This document shows positions 45,696-54,819 of a stretch of 64,000 bases of DNA, in pieces. A program made the position numbers and the translations under genes. Every line of letters begins with the position of its first letter. The stretch's first letter is position 1. The notes under the pieces are model-generated. The model searched no databases and was not told the DNA's origin. It was given only the letters and a program-made list of their open reading frames with translations. This DNA is from Trueperaceae bacterium (GTDB lineage Bacteria; Deinococcota; Deinococci; Deinococcales; Trueperaceae): NCBI GenBank assembly GCA_002707365.1, contig PAMQ01000004.1, forward strand, positions 141,003 through 205,002. The letters are read 5' to 3'.

Positions 45696-46520
45696 TTAGT
45701 CGTCCGTGTCCTCCCCAAAGCCAAGATGATGGCGCATTGCTAAGGGAGTAGCCGCTAGGAGACCACCATCGACAGTGAGAGTTTGGCCGGATACGTAGCG
45801 GGATTCTTCGCTTGCGAAGTAAACACCAGCCCAAGCTATATCCCAGGCGTTCCCTTCAATTCCGAGTGGTGAACCTAAACGTCTGAGATCGCGCACTTCA
45901 TCGGAAATATGGCTGACAAATGGAGCATGGATCATGCCGGGGGCAATACAGTTGACCCGGACGCCATCACGTCCGTGGTGCACAGCCATATGACGAGTAA
46001 GGTTAATTATTCCTCCCTTGGCAGCCGCGTACGGTGTGTTAGGCCAAACACCTGCAGCTTGACCGTCTATCGATGAAATGTTGATTATCGAGCCACCTCC
46101 ACAACCAATCATTTTTGGGATGGCGTGTTTGCTGGTCAGCATTACACTCTTGAGGTTTACCTTAATAGCAAGGTCCCATTGGTCTTCGTCTACATCAACA
46201 ACCGTTCCCCCACTCCCTAATCCAACGTTGTTAAACAAGACGTGAAGGCCACCAAAAAGGTTTACAGCTGTTTCAACCATTTCTTTGCAGGATGCGTTAT
46301 CAGTAACGTCTGCCTTGAATGCAGAAGCGGTACCGCCTTCTTCTTCAATGGTTGCTACTGTTTCGTTGGCATTGTTTAAATCACGATCAGCAACTAGTAC
46401 GGTAGCGCCGTGCTGCGCCATAAGAATTGCAGTGGCTTGCCCAGTGCCGACTAGTTCGCCCCTACTCCCACCGCCAGTCACTATGGCTACTTTTCCTTTC
46501 AGCCGTTCGGGTGTTTTCAT
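45696..46520 (-). CDS. Short-chain dehydrogenase/reductase
   Basis: The 274-residue enzyme has an SDR fold with an enlarged cofactor loop, VTGGGSRGELVGTGQATA, then LFNNVGLGSGG (NNVG instead of NNAG). IINISSIDGQ, YAAAKGGIINLTRHM and the C-terminal YVSGQTLTVDGG complete the motif set. A similar enlarged loop occurs in the SDR at 55.6 kb. It lies at the downstream end of the minus-strand riboflavin genes, 40 bases after ribBA, but is probably not functionally linked. Confidence 0.88.
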   Translation of the reverse strand: MKTPERLKGKVAIVTGGGSRGELVGTGQATAILMAQHGATVLVADRDLNNANETVATIEEEGGTASAFKADVTDNASCKEMVETAVNLFGGLHVLFNNVGLGSGGTVVDVDEDQWDLAIKVNLKSVMLTSKHAIPKMIGCGGGSIINISSIDGQAAGVWPNTPYAAAKGGIINLTRHMAVHHGRDGVRVNCIAPGMIHAPFVSHISDEVRDLRRLGSPLGIEGNAWDIAWAGVYFASEESRYVSGQTLTVDGGLLAATPLAMRHHLGFGEDTDD

Positions 46521-46560
46521 GGTAGGACCCTTTCTGGTACTGTGTTCAAGCTATCAAACT

Positions 46561-47769
46561 TTAGTTCCCTATGTGGCCTAGTTTCTTGCGCTTCGTTTCG
46601 AGATAACGTTCGTTGTAAGGATTCTCGCCCACGTGAAGTGGAACCCGTTCAATAATTTCTATACCAAAGCCTTGAAGAGCAGCTATCTTACGAGGATTGT
46701 TTGTAAGTAATTTGAGTTTTTTTACGCCGAGATTGTGAAGTATTTGGGCGCCTATGCCGTAATCACGTAGGTCAGCAGGAAAACCTAATTTCTGATTGGC
46801 TTCTACAGTGTCATTACCTTGGTCCTGAAGGCCGTAAGCCTTTATCTTGTTTAGTAGACCTATGCCACGGCCTTCCTGGCGTAGGTAGACCAATACGCCC
46901 CTTCCTTCATCAGCAATCGCTTTGAGAGCGGCATCGCGCTGGAAGCCGCAATCGCAACGTAAGCTGTGTAAGGCGTCTCCCGTAAGGCACTCCGAATGCA
47001 TTCTAACTAGTACGGGATGTCCGTCAGTTGTATCGCCAAGAGTCATGGCAAGGTGTTCATTGTTATTCAGTTGATCCTTGTAGCCGTACACTGTGAACTC
47101 CGCCCAAGGCGTTGGCATTCGGGCTGAGGCAGCTAGTTTTATGAAGGCGTCAGCGTCGAGTCTATAGGCAATCAGATCAGCAATAGTACCAACTTTTAAG
47201 TCGTGTGTTTTGGCAAATTCTAGGATTGCTGGTAAGCGCATCATAGTGCCATCATCATGCATTAATTCGGAAACTGCGGCTGCCGGTTTGAGTCCAGCTA
47301 GTCTGCTCAGATCGACGGCTGCCTCAGTGTGCCCCGCGCGTCGTAAGACACCGCCTTCTCGGGCGCGCAATGGGAAGACATGACCGGGACGAGCTAGATC
47401 TTCCGCGGTTACTCCGTCACGGACAGTTGTACAGATTGTGGTGGCACGGTCCTTTGCACTTATTCCGGTGTCGACTCCCTCCCGGGCCTCGATTGATACT
47501 GTGTAAGCCGTTGATCTCCGTGCGGTGTTGTGTTCGACCATTGGTGGGAGGTCAAGGTCGTCGGCAATAACGTTATCCATGGCAAGGCAAATAACACCAC
47601 CCGTATAACGTATTGTGAACGCGATGTTTGACTCTTTGGCATGTTCAGCTGCTATGACAATGTCGCCCTCGTTTTCACGATCTTCGTCATCTACAATGAT
47701 TACGGGTCGACCCACCTTGAGGTCGGAGATGATGGTTTTGATGTTTGCTATACCGGATTTACTCGGCAT
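46561..47769 (-). CDS. ribBA: Bifunctional DHBP synthase / GTP cyclohydrolase II
   Basis: RibBA supplies both riboflavin precursors. The 402-residue protein has an N-terminal 3,4-dihydroxy-2-butanone-4-phosphate synthase domain (1-205: [40 protein letters not shown]). The C-terminal GTP cyclohydrolase II domain has zinc ligands in [20 protein letters not shown] and catalytic [20 protein letters not shown]. The start overlaps the ribE stop by 11 bases, so the two are translationally coupled. Confidence 0.96.
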   Translation of the reverse strand: MPSKSGIANIKTIISDLKVGRPVIIVDDEDRENEGDIVIAAEHAKESNIAFTIRYTGGVICLAMDNVIADDLDLPPMVEHNTARRSTAYTVSIEAREGVDTGISAKDRATTICTTVRDGVTAEDLARPGHVFPLRAREGGVLRRAGHTEAAVDLSRLAGLKPAAAVSELMHDDGTMMRLPAILEFAKTHDLKVGTIADLIAYRLDADAFIKLAASARMPTPWAEFTVYGYKDQLNNNEHLAMTLGDTTDGHPVLVRMHSECLTGDALHSLRCDCGFQRDAALKAIADEGRGVLVYLRQEGRGIGLLNKIKAYGLQDQGNDTVEANQKLGFPADLRDYGIGAQILHNLGVKKLKLLTNNPRKIAALQGFGIEIIERVPLHVGENPYNERYLETKRKKLGHIGN

Positions 47770-48394
47770 GAGAAGCCTCTTTCGTTAGGATTAGGCGTTC
47801 GACGTATTTCGCTATGGGGTCTGCTTCGAGGTTTACGATTGAGTCTCGCTCTAAGTTGCCAAGCGTTGTCATTTTTAAAGTGTGGGGCACTAGCGATATA
47901 GTGAACTCATTACTGTTGAGATCAACACTTGATCCTGCTGGGCCACCAACATCTACTATTGTGAGGCTTACTCCGTCTACGGTAATACTTCCTTTCGGTA
48001 CAAGGTAGCCAGCTAGTGATTCTGGGCCTTGGACAGTGATTAGGTGCGAAGCTGGTTTGTTTTGAACGTGAAGGATAGTCCCGATCCCTTCGACGTGGCC
48101 GGTAACAATGTGGCCACCTAATCGATCTTCAAGGCGGGTGGCCCTCTCAAGATTTACTTGAGCACCTGGTTGCCAATTGGGTGAGGTTTTATGGGTTGTT
48201 TCTTTAGATAGTTCGACTTTGAATTCGCCTTCTAGAATTGTTACGACTGTTAGGCAGCAACCTGATACTGCAATTGAGTCCCCTACGGCAAGTCCTTCTA
48301 ATACTGTTTCTGCTTCAATGTACACCTGAAGTTCGGCGGCCGTAACGCTTGTGCGGGCAACTTTCCCTATCTCTTCCACGATACCAGTGAACAC
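47759..48394 (-). CDS. ribE: Riboflavin synthase, alpha subunit
   Basis: Riboflavin synthase dismutates two 6,7-dimethyl-8-ribityllumazine molecules. The 211-residue protein starts MFTGIVEEIG and has two similar barrels, each with a GDSIAVSGCCLTV- or KGSITVDGVSLTI-like strand, and GGHIVTGHVEG between them. The start is GTG, 3 bases from the ribD stop. It lies between ribD and ribBA in the FMN-controlled operon. Confidence 0.95.
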   Translation of the reverse strand: MFTGIVEEIGKVARTSVTAAELQVYIEAETVLEGLAVGDSIAVSGCCLTVVTILEGEFKVELSKETTHKTSPNWQPGAQVNLERATRLEDRLGGHIVTGHVEGIGTILHVQNKPASHLITVQGPESLAGYLVPKGSITVDGVSLTIVDVGGPAGSSVDLNSNEFTISLVPHTLKMTTLGNLERDSIVNLEADPIAKYVERLILTKEASHAE

Positions 48395-48397
48395 GAT

Positions 48398-49522
48398 TCA
48401 CCTCACTCCCTTCGTTGATCTTGGCAGCTTTTTACAACGACCCATGATGAGCAGGTCTTCACCGATTATCTCTGTGTGAATGTCAAGAGGAATAGCCTGA
48501 TCCATTTGAGTAATTCCTAAGCCTCCAAGAGGACTTGCTCCACCGCCACCAAGAAGCTTTGGCCCAATGAACCAGGCTACTCGATCTACAGATTCTGCTT
48601 GGAAAAATGACCAAGCAAGCGTACCTCCACCTTCGAGCAGGAGACTACTTACGCCAAGCTCTAGAAGCGTAGTTAGGGCGAAGGTTACGTCAGGACGCCC
48701 CTGTTGTTCTGGTGCTTCTATTACTTTTGCACCAACTTTACGCAGGACATCTACGCGCTCTGTTGAGGCTTTTGCTGTGACGAAAATAATCACCTGGGCA
48801 CTCTTGTTGTTCTCATCGGGATCAAACAAGTGAGCATTGGGCGGCGTTCGGGCTATGGAGTCAAAAATCACTTTTATTGGTGTGCGTCTACCAGCTCCTC
48901 GAGCGGTTAACAGGGGATCGTCAAGCAGAACCGTGTTTATTCCGACGGCTATAGAATCTAATTCACTTCTCCACGCTTGGGCTCGATCGCGGGCTGCTTC
49001 ACCAGTGATCCATCTGGACTGTCCCGTTCGGGTAGCAATTTTACCATCGAGAGTCATTGCTGTTTTGTACAAAACAAAAGGACGAGACTCGAGTTGGTTT
49101 GTCCGAAAAACCTCATTTTGGGATTCTGCTTCTTCGCTTAAAATCCCGGTTAGAACTTCCACCCCTGATTCCCTAAGGCGATTTATGCCTTTGCCGTTAA
49201 CCTGGGGATTTGGATCCATTGCAGCTACTACTACTCGCTGTATACCAGCCTTGATTAACGCTTCGGTGCAGGGTGGCGTCCGACCTTGGTGATTACAGGG
49301 TTCGAGAGACACGTAGGCGGTGGCTCCGGTGGCTTCTGGTCCAGCCAGCCTGAGTGCCAGGATTTCTGCGTGATCTTGGCCAGCTTCTTCGTGCCAGGCT
49401 TCTCCAATAATTCGTTCGTTCTTAACTACGACACAGCCAACCATGGGGTTAGGGGCAACAGATTCGCGGCCGCGCTCTGCCAGTTCTATGGCTCGTGCCA
49501 TGAAAAACTCGTGACTACACAA
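48398..49522 (-). CDS. ribD: Bifunctional riboflavin biosynthesis deaminase/reductase
   Basis: RibD deaminates and then reduces the pyrimidine intermediate. The 374-residue protein has the zinc deaminase site (QDHAEILAL, EPCNHQGRTPPC) and a reductase domain with TAMTLDGKIATRTGQSRWI and LLEGGGTLAWSFF. TTG at 49522 keeps the family N-terminus (HEFFMARAIELAERGR) and is the only start after an upstream in-frame TGA; ATG 49501 would truncate it. GGGCAGG is a weak ribosome-binding site. It is the first full gene after the FMN riboswitch. Confidence 0.94.
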   Translation of the reverse strand: MCSHEFFMARAIELAERGRESVAPNPMVGCVVVKNERIIGEAWHEEAGQDHAEILALRLAGPEATGATAYVSLEPCNHQGRTPPCTEALIKAGIQRVVVAAMDPNPQVNGKGINRLRESGVEVLTGILSEEAESQNEVFRTNQLESRPFVLYKTAMTLDGKIATRTGQSRWITGEAARDRAQAWRSELDSIAVGINTVLLDDPLLTARGAGRRTPIKVIFDSIARTPPNAHLFDPDENNKSAQVIIFVTAKASTERVDVLRKVGAKVIEAPEQQGRPDVTFALTTLLELGVSSLLLEGGGTLAWSFFQAESVDRVAWFIGPKLLGGGGASPLGGLGITQMDQAIPLDIHTEIIGEDLLIMGRCKKLPRSTKGVR

Positions 49523-49548
49523 GTTTATGGCCTGCCCTTTCTTTCACT

Positions 49549-49605
49549 TCACTTATCTTTTGTATGGCTATCACACCACGCCTGGCGGGACATTTGTACC
49601 GCCAA
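49549..49605 (-). CDS. Possible 18-residue leader peptide after the FMN riboswitch
   Basis: A TTG at 49605 lies six bases after GGAGG in the perfect Shine-Dalgarno stretch AAGGAGGTGA (49618-49609). The frame encodes MAVQMSRQAWCDSHTKDK and ends at TGA 49549-49551, 26 bases before the ribD TTG. The start sits in a small hairpin. No known leader peptide is recognised; translation is inferred only from the strength and spacing of the site. Confidence 0.4.
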   Translation of the reverse strand: MAVQMSRQAWCDSHTKDK

Positions 49606-49613
49606 GGCTCACC

Positions 49614-49766
49614 TCCTTCTGTCATCCGGACTTTAACCGTCGGTGCCGGATTTGCGCCGGCTCGGGTCGCGCTTAAACTGCGACTTCGCGGACTTGATCT
49701 CGAGGTTAATTTATTCATCTTTTCGAGATTTACCGCCGGTCGGGAATTTCACCCTGCCCCGAAGGA
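49614..49766 (-). ncRNA. FMN riboswitch (RFN element)
   Basis: On the minus strand the leader contains the conserved RFN blocks in order: TCCTTCGGGGCAGGGTGAAA, TTCCCGACCGGCGGTAAA, a variable stem, then CCGGCACCGACGGTTAAAG and TCCGGATGACAGAAGGA. The closing P1 stem pairs TCCTTC (49766-49761) with GAAGGA (49619-49614). Bound FMN stabilises this fold and switches the rib operon off. The 3' strand of P1 overlaps a Shine-Dalgarno sequence, so control is probably at translation initiation. Confidence 0.96.
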
Positions 49767-49932
49767 TATTCGTTTTTAGTAGGCAGGTTTCACCTACGCG
49801 TTCCCAGTATACGAATTCCACCTACTGAGTTTGTAAGTTAAACATACTAAATCGTTGGTCGTTCAAATAAATATGTGCTACTGGGGGCATTAGTTCTACT
49901 GTTCAAACCTTGGCGGTAACGGTCGGTGGCCT

Positions 49933-49960
49933 TTGCAGTCTAATGCCAGGGTACTATAAC
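49933..49960 (+). promoter_or_regulatory. Leaderless promoter of the M29 aminopeptidase gene
   Basis: TTGCAG (49933-49938) and TATAAC (49955-49960) are 16 bases apart and the ATG follows five bases after the -10 box. No ribosome-binding site exists, so the mRNA should begin at or near the start codon. Confidence 0.65.
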
Positions 49961-49965
49961 TTCTC

Positions 49966-51198
49966 ATGGGTTCTGATTTTGATCAGCGGTTAGGTCGGTA
50001 TGGGGAGCTTGCGGTACGAGTGGGCGTTAATCTTCAGCCGGGTCAGCGTTTGGTTATACGTTCGCCGGTAGAAGCAGCCTCTTTAACGCGTAGGATTGCG
50101 GAGCAAGCATACAAGGTAGGAGCTAGTTTTGTTGATGTCACGTGGCGAGATGATCATGTTCTTCTTGCAAGGTACTTGCATTCTGATGAAGATAATCTTG
50201 ATGCTTACTCGGACTGGCGGGCTGACTCTGCTATGGAGGGTGCCGAGCGTGGAGATGCCTTAATTTCAGTTGTAGCTGAGGATCCGGCCCTATTTGCGGA
50301 TGTAGACCCAGCTCGTATTGCTCGTGTACTCAAGGTAGGGCGGGAGCATCTCATGCCTTTTACTAGGCTGACCATGGCTCATGCTTTTCGTTGGTGTGTT
50401 GTGTCGTCTGCGGTACCCGCTTGGGCTGCCAGAGTTTTTCCTGGGGACACCGACACGGCTGAAGAGCGCCTTTGGGATGAAATATTCAAGATGGTTAGAG
50501 TAGATCAGCCTGGGCATATTGAAGCTTTCGAAAGACATATAGATGTTTTAGCTGAACGCCGGAAGTACCTAACGGAAGCTAGTTTCAGAGAACTCCATTT
50601 TCGTGGTCCTGGTACCGACCTTACGGTTGGTCTGCCGGAGGGTCATCTCTGGTGTGGTGGAGCGGTATTCGCCTCGGATGGTGTGCGGTCTGTACCTAAC
50701 CTTCCTACTGAGGAGGTCTTTACTTCACCTCATCGTGAAAGAGTGAATGGAATTCTAAGAGCGAGTCGGCCTTTGGCTTATAACGGTCAGCTTATTGAAG
50801 ACATCGAGCTGACTTTTAAGGGTGGAAAAATTATTAACGCTAAGGCGAGTCGCGGTGATGAGGCGTTAAACAAAATCATTGATACTGATGATGGTGCTCG
50901 CCGACTTGGGGAGGTAGCATTAGTGCCCTGCTCAAGTCCAATACATCGCTCAGGCCTTTTGTTCTACAACACTTTGTTCGATGAGAATGCGGCTAGCCAC
51001 TTAGCCTTGGGTAGCAGTTATCGGACTACAATTGAAGGCGGCCGTTCCATGACTGATGAGGAGGCAACAAGGGCAGGGCTTAATAGTAGCCTGCAGCACG
51101 TGGATTTTATGATTGGGTCACCTGAGATGGATTTGTGCGGCATTTCAAAGAATGGTTCCCGAGAGCCTTTGATGCGATCAGGAGAGTGGGTTGAGTAA
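49966..51198 (+). CDS. M29 family (thermophilic-type) metallo-aminopeptidase
   Basis: The 410-residue protein matches AmpS/AmpT/PepS aminopeptidases: [35 protein letters not shown], a central [20 protein letters not shown]. The C-terminal metal-site region has [57 protein letters not shown] and [16 protein letters not shown]. These cobalt- or zinc-dependent enzymes remove N-terminal residues from peptides in the cytoplasm. recQ begins two bases after its stop. Confidence 0.93.
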   Translation: MGSDFDQRLGRYGELAVRVGVNLQPGQRLVIRSPVEAASLTRRIAEQAYKVGASFVDVTWRDDHVLLARYLHSDEDNLDAYSDWRADSAMEGAERGDALISVVAEDPALFADVDPARIARVLKVGREHLMPFTRLTMAHAFRWCVVSSAVPAWAARVFPGDTDTAEERLWDEIFKMVRVDQPGHIEAFERHIDVLAERRKYLTEASFRELHFRGPGTDLTVGLPEGHLWCGGAVFASDGVRSVPNLPTEEVFTSPHRERVNGILRASRPLAYNGQLIEDIELTFKGGKIINAKASRGDEALNKIIDTDDGARRLGEVALVPCSSPIHRSGLLFYNTLFDENAASHLALGSSYRTTIEGGRSMTDEEATRAGLNSSLQHVDFMIGSPEMDLCGISKNGSREPLMRSGEWVE

Positions 51199-51200
51199 CT

Positions 51201-53399
51201 GTGAGGTCGATTCCCGACCTAGTGCGTGCTTCGCAAATTCTTAAAGAAGTTTTTGGTTTCGATTCTTTTCGAGATATACAACAAGAAATAGTAGGTCATG
51301 TAAGTGCCGGTGGCGATGCGTTGGTACTGATGCCTACTGGTGGTGGAAAATCCCTGTGTTACCAGATTCCGGCAATGTTGAGGCCGGGTGTTGGAGTCGT
51401 GATTTCTCCCTTAATCGCTCTAATGAAAGATCAGGTAGATGCTCTTCGACAGGTAGGTGTTCGAGCTTCTTATTTAAATTCGACACTGGCTTTGTCTGAG
51501 GCTAAGCACGTGGAACGAAATCTCATTGATGGTGAACTAGATCTGCTCTATGTTGCTCCAGAGCGCCTTCTAACCGATCGTTTTTTGGGATTACTAGAAA
51601 AGGCGAGCGTATCGTTGTTCGCAATTGATGAAGCGCATTGTGTTTCCCAATGGGGTCATGATTTTCGACGTGAGTACCTGGGGCTTGGTGTCCTTGGGGA
51701 TCGGTTTCCTGGGGTTCCTCGAGTTGCACTCACAGCTACCGCTGATGATGTTACACGGCGCGAAATAATCGAGAAGTTGAATCTTGATACTGCCGAGCGG
51801 TTTATCGCAAGTTTCGACCGGCCAAACATTCACTATCGTGTTTTAGATAAGCAGAATGCCCGCCAGCAGCTGCTTCGCTTCTATCAGAATGAGCACCAAG
51901 GCCAGTCCGGAATTGTTTATTGCCTCTCACGTCGCAGTGTGGATGAGACAGTGATTTGGCTGCAGCGACATGATGTCAAAGCGGTGCCTTACCACGCTGG
52001 TCTTAACGGCGAGACGCGCAGGTGTAACCAAGAGCGCTTTTTGCAAGAGGAGGGCCTAATTGTGGTTGCAACCATCGCTTTCGGTATGGGAATTGATAAG
52101 CCGGACGTTAGATTTGTTGCTCATCTTGACGCTCCGCGGAGCCTTGAGAGTTATTACCAAGAAACGGGTCGTGCAGGTCGCGATGGGTTGCCTGCTAATG
52201 CCTTCATGACTTATGGACTTGGTGACGTTGTGACCATGCGCCGGATGTTAGAGAGTTCAGAGGCAGAAGAAGCGTATAAACGAGTTACTCAGCAGAAGCT
52301 TAATGCACTCCTTGGTTATTGTGAATCTCCTCGCTGCAGACGGCAGATTTTACTATCGTACTTTGGTGAGGACCTTGAGAAGCCTTGTGGGAATTGTGAT
52401 ACTTGTCTTTCGCCAGTTGAGACTTGGGATGGCACTGTTGCTGTTCAAAAGGTACTTTCAGCTGTTTATCGTACAGGGCAGCGTTTCGGGGCTGGACACG
52501 TGATTGATGTTGTTATGGGTAAACCCACTCCTCGTATGGTTCGTTTCGGTCACGACCAGTTAACGACCTTCGGAGTTGGCAAGGAACTAGATGGTCGACA
52601 GTGGAGATCCGTGACTCGACAGCTAGTTGCTGCTGGTTATCTCACTACTGATGCTGAGGGGATTGGTTCTCTGAAGCTGACAGAATCCAGTGCCGCAGTA
52701 CTACGTGGTGAAGTTAAGGTGCAGTTGCGTCGAGATCCAGTTATTACCCCAGCTAAAAGGCAAGTTAAGAAAGCAACCCCGGTCCGTAATGAACTTCAGG
52801 GCGAGGTCGAGCAAGGGTTGTACGAAGCACTCCGCAGCTTAAGAAGTGAGCTCGCTCGTGAACAGCAAGTACCACCGTATGTGATTTTTCATGATGTCAC
52901 ACTTCGTCAAATGGCTACCGATCGGTCGAATAGCCTGCTAAAACTCAGTCACGTTACCGGCATAGGCGAGGCAAAGCTAAAACGGTACGGCCCCACTTTT
53001 TTAGCAAAGATATTAGAGTATCTCAATAAAACTGCAGAGTTTAAGCTTCCGCCTCCAGAAGAAGAATCTGCTTCTTCCGAGAGCAAATTGGTCAGTACTG
53101 ATACGGCTAGCAAGACCCTAGAATTAAGGCTCGCAGGCTATTCACTTGAACAGATTGCCGAGGAGAGAAACATAAAGGTCCGCACGGTAGAAGGTCACAT
53201 TTCTGAACTTGTGTATAGAAATGATTTGACTGCTCGAGAGGCATGTGGGCTTATAAATCACCAGATTGAGGAAATATTGCGAGCTCGTGAGGCTTTGCCC
53301 CAGGATTTACGCGGAAAGCTACGACCTTTGTTCGAGGTGCTTGAGGAACGATACAGTTATTTGCAATTGAAGTGTGCATTAGCCACTCTTACGCCTTAG
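51201..53399 (+). CDS. recQ: ATP-dependent DNA helicase RecQ with HRDC and C-terminal HTH domain
   Basis: The 732-residue protein has Walker [14 protein letters not shown] (K50), [27 protein letters not shown] and [11 protein letters not shown], followed by the RecQ zinc site ([10 protein letters not shown] ... CGNCDTC) and a winged helix. One HRDC domain (about 535-610, [20 protein letters not shown]) and a last helix-turn-helix-like module ([20 protein letters not shown]) complete it. RecQ unwinds DNA 3'-5' in recombination and replication-fork repair. GTG start, probably co-transcribed with the M29 gene. Deinococcus radiodurans RecQ instead has three HRDC domains. Confidence 0.95.
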   Translation: MRSIPDLVRASQILKEVFGFDSFRDIQQEIVGHVSAGGDALVLMPTGGGKSLCYQIPAMLRPGVGVVISPLIALMKDQVDALRQVGVRASYLNSTLALSEAKHVERNLIDGELDLLYVAPERLLTDRFLGLLEKASVSLFAIDEAHCVSQWGHDFRREYLGLGVLGDRFPGVPRVALTATADDVTRREIIEKLNLDTAERFIASFDRPNIHYRVLDKQNARQQLLRFYQNEHQGQSGIVYCLSRRSVDETVIWLQRHDVKAVPYHAGLNGETRRCNQERFLQEEGLIVVATIAFGMGIDKPDVRFVAHLDAPRSLESYYQETGRAGRDGLPANAFMTYGLGDVVTMRRMLESSEAEEAYKRVTQQKLNALLGYCESPRCRRQILLSYFGEDLEKPCGNCDTCLSPVETWDGTVAVQKVLSAVYRTGQRFGAGHVIDVVMGKPTPRMVRFGHDQLTTFGVGKELDGRQWRSVTRQLVAAGYLTTDAEGIGSLKLTESSAAVLRGEVKVQLRRDPVITPAKRQVKKATPVRNELQGEVEQGLYEALRSLRSELAREQQVPPYVIFHDVTLRQMATDRSNSLLKLSHVTGIGEAKLKRYGPTFLAKILEYLNKTAEFKLPPPEEESASSESKLVSTDTASKTLELRLAGYSLEQIAEERNIKVRTVEGHISELVYRNDLTAREACGLINHQIEEILRAREALPQDLRGKLRPLFEVLEERYSYLQLKCALATLTP

Positions 53400-53478
53400 A
53401 AAATGGCTAGGGCGTTAGGAGTTCAGTGGTTTAAGAGTTTTGTATGTAGTTTTAATTTAGTCTCTAGTGTGGTCTCGA

Positions 53479-53507
53479 TTGACATAAAAGCAATAATACC
53501 TTAATAT
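53479..53507 (+). promoter_or_regulatory. Consensus leaderless promoter of yfbR
   Basis: TTGACA (53479-53484), 17 bases, TAATAT (53502-53507), six bases, ATG. Both boxes and the spacer are ideal, and no ribosome-binding site is present. This is the clearest leaderless arrangement in the window. Confidence 0.8.
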
Positions 53508-53513
53508 TTAAGT

Positions 53514-54113
53514 ATGTTTGCTGAAAAGGTGTCTCCAGCTGTGGAAGCGCCGTTCTTTGCGTTTCTAGCTCGCCTTAGATTTATTCGGCGGTGGGGGTTA
53601 ATGCACGTTAGTGAATCAGAAAACGTCTTAGAGCATAGTCTGCTTGTAGCTTTCGTGGCTCACGCTCTTGCAACAATACGGAAGCAGATTTTCGGAAAAG
53701 AAGCTGATCCAGAGCGGGTGGCTGTTATAGCAATGTTTCATGATGCAAGCGAAGTTATTACTGGGGATGTAGCAACACCGGTTAAGCAATTTAGTGATTC
53801 AACTAGACTCGCATTTGCTGAACTTGAGACTTACGCTAATTCCGAACTGTTAAGCATGCTACCCAGTGAACTCGTGGGTGAGTACCAACCGCTTTTGGGA
53901 GCTAATGATTCGGAAGCTAAACTAGTAAAAATTGCTGATAAGCTTTGTGCTTACATTAAGTGCGCACAGGAAATAGCTAATGGAAATTGCGAGTTTCAAT
54001 CGGCCTTCAATGCCATTTCTCAAGAACTTGAGGAACTGCAATCAGTTGAAGCGAAATACTTCCTCGATGTCTTTGGCAGTAGTTTTCTTAGACCTCTAGA
54101 CGAATTGAGGTGA
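53514..54113 (+). CDS. yfbR: 5'-deoxynucleotidase, YfbR-like HD protein
   Basis: The 199-residue protein has the same length as E. coli YfbR and follows it closely: RRWGLMHVSESENVLEHSLL with H41, AMFHDASEVITGDVATPVKQ with H76-D77, and KIADKLCAYIKCAQE with the fourth ligand. YfbR removes phosphate from deoxynucleoside 5'-monophosphates in dUMP formation and nucleotide pool balance. It is read from a leaderless promoter and followed directly by a 34-codon membrane protein gene. Confidence 0.92.
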   Translation: MFAEKVSPAVEAPFFAFLARLRFIRRWGLMHVSESENVLEHSLLVAFVAHALATIRKQIFGKEADPERVAVIAMFHDASEVITGDVATPVKQFSDSTRLAFAELETYANSELLSMLPSELVGEYQPLLGANDSEAKLVKIADKLCAYIKCAQEIANGNCEFQSAFNAISQELEELQSVEAKYFLDVFGSSFLRPLDELR

Positions 54114-54117
54114 TGTG

Positions 54118-54222
54118 ATGAGTTCCGTTTTAGCTGCTGGAATGTTGTTCCTCTTCGTAATTCTTGTTGGGGGTACTTTTGTTTTCTTGTCAGATTTTCT
54201 TGAGCAGAGCAGGAAGTTTTAA
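54118..54222 (+). CDS. Small single-helix membrane protein (34 residues)
   Basis: ATG at 54118 opens a 34-residue frame, with MSSVLAAGMLFLFVILVGG, then TFVFLSDFLEQSRKF: one membrane helix and a short charged tail. AGGTGAT, overlapping the stop of yfbR, is a well-spaced ribosome-binding site, so the two should be translationally coupled. The length is that of small subunits of membrane complexes; no known family is recognised. Confidence 0.55.
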   Translation: MSSVLAAGMLFLFVILVGGTFVFLSDFLEQSRKF

Positions 54223-54819
54223 AGATTAATATGCGGTTCTAGGAGTCACGAGTCTCAAGAAACGTTGAGCGTGTTTGCTGCACAGGTTACGAAAATTTCC
54301 GCTGTCCTGTTTATACAAAATTCAGTGGTAGTTTGATTTGAGACAATCGACTTAAGAGACTAGGGTAGAGTCCGGGTGAAAAGCATCAATTAATTCTGGT
54401 TATGTTGCTAGCAGAGTTATTAATCAACCAATAGCAGCAGACTAACCCAAGCCTAAAACTGATGGATTACCTTAACTTCAGGCTGTCCAGAATCTCTACT
54501 GGTGGTGTTTCTGCAGCGAGGTACCAATAATTTCGAGTCACACTGCTTTTTTCGGCAACATCGTGTTGTGGTAGTTGTGGCGAGTGAGTTAAACGTGCTT
54601 GGTCTACGTTATTGTCGGTTTGTAGTCTTAAAGCGAGGTTCTCTCCCATTATTCCCCCTGTAGTCAAATAAACGATGGTCAGGTGAAGGGATTCTTGCGT
54701 CTGAAACACAATAACGACGTGAGAATCTTCACTTGTGGTTTGTTGACATGACAAACAAATAGGTCGTTAATGGATGAGAGATTTGATTAATTCTGGGCCT
54801 GAAACTGATAGTATTAGGT
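54223..54819. other. Intergenic region without accepted genes
   Basis: These 597 bases contain a 95-codon minus-strand open frame (54467-54754) lacking a ribosome-binding site, known motifs or membrane segments, which is not accepted. A TTGACA at 54743-54748 with GTTAAT 17 bases later (54766-54771) could be a second promoter for the EVE gene. Otherwise nothing is recognised. Confidence 0.35.
54809..54814 (+). promoter_or_regulatory. -10 element of the EVE gene, leaderless arrangement
   Basis: TAGTAT is followed by five bases and the ATG at 54820. TTGATT at 54783-54788, 20 bases away, is a poorly spaced -35 candidate. Confidence 0.45.

Larger units (their letters stand above)
49523..49965. 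other. Leader region of the rib operon and upstream region of the M29 gene
   Basis: The 443-base gap holds, from right to left, the leaderless promoter of the plus-strand aminopeptidase gene, the FMN riboswitch on the minus strand, a perfect Shine-Dalgarno sequence with an 18-codon leader frame, and a small hairpin (TGGCGG 49583-49588 with CCGCCA 49599-49604). No promoter for the rib operon was recognised with confidence. Confidence 0.6.

Noticed and set aside
49515..49718. 67-codon minus-strand open frame overlapping the FMN riboswitch
   Set aside because: The region is explained by the conserved RNA element; the frame has no ribosome-binding site of its own.
54467..54754. 95-codon minus-strand open frame in a gene-free region
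   Set aside because: No ribosome-binding site, no -10 element at leaderless distance and no recognisable domain. It could only be rescued by conservation.
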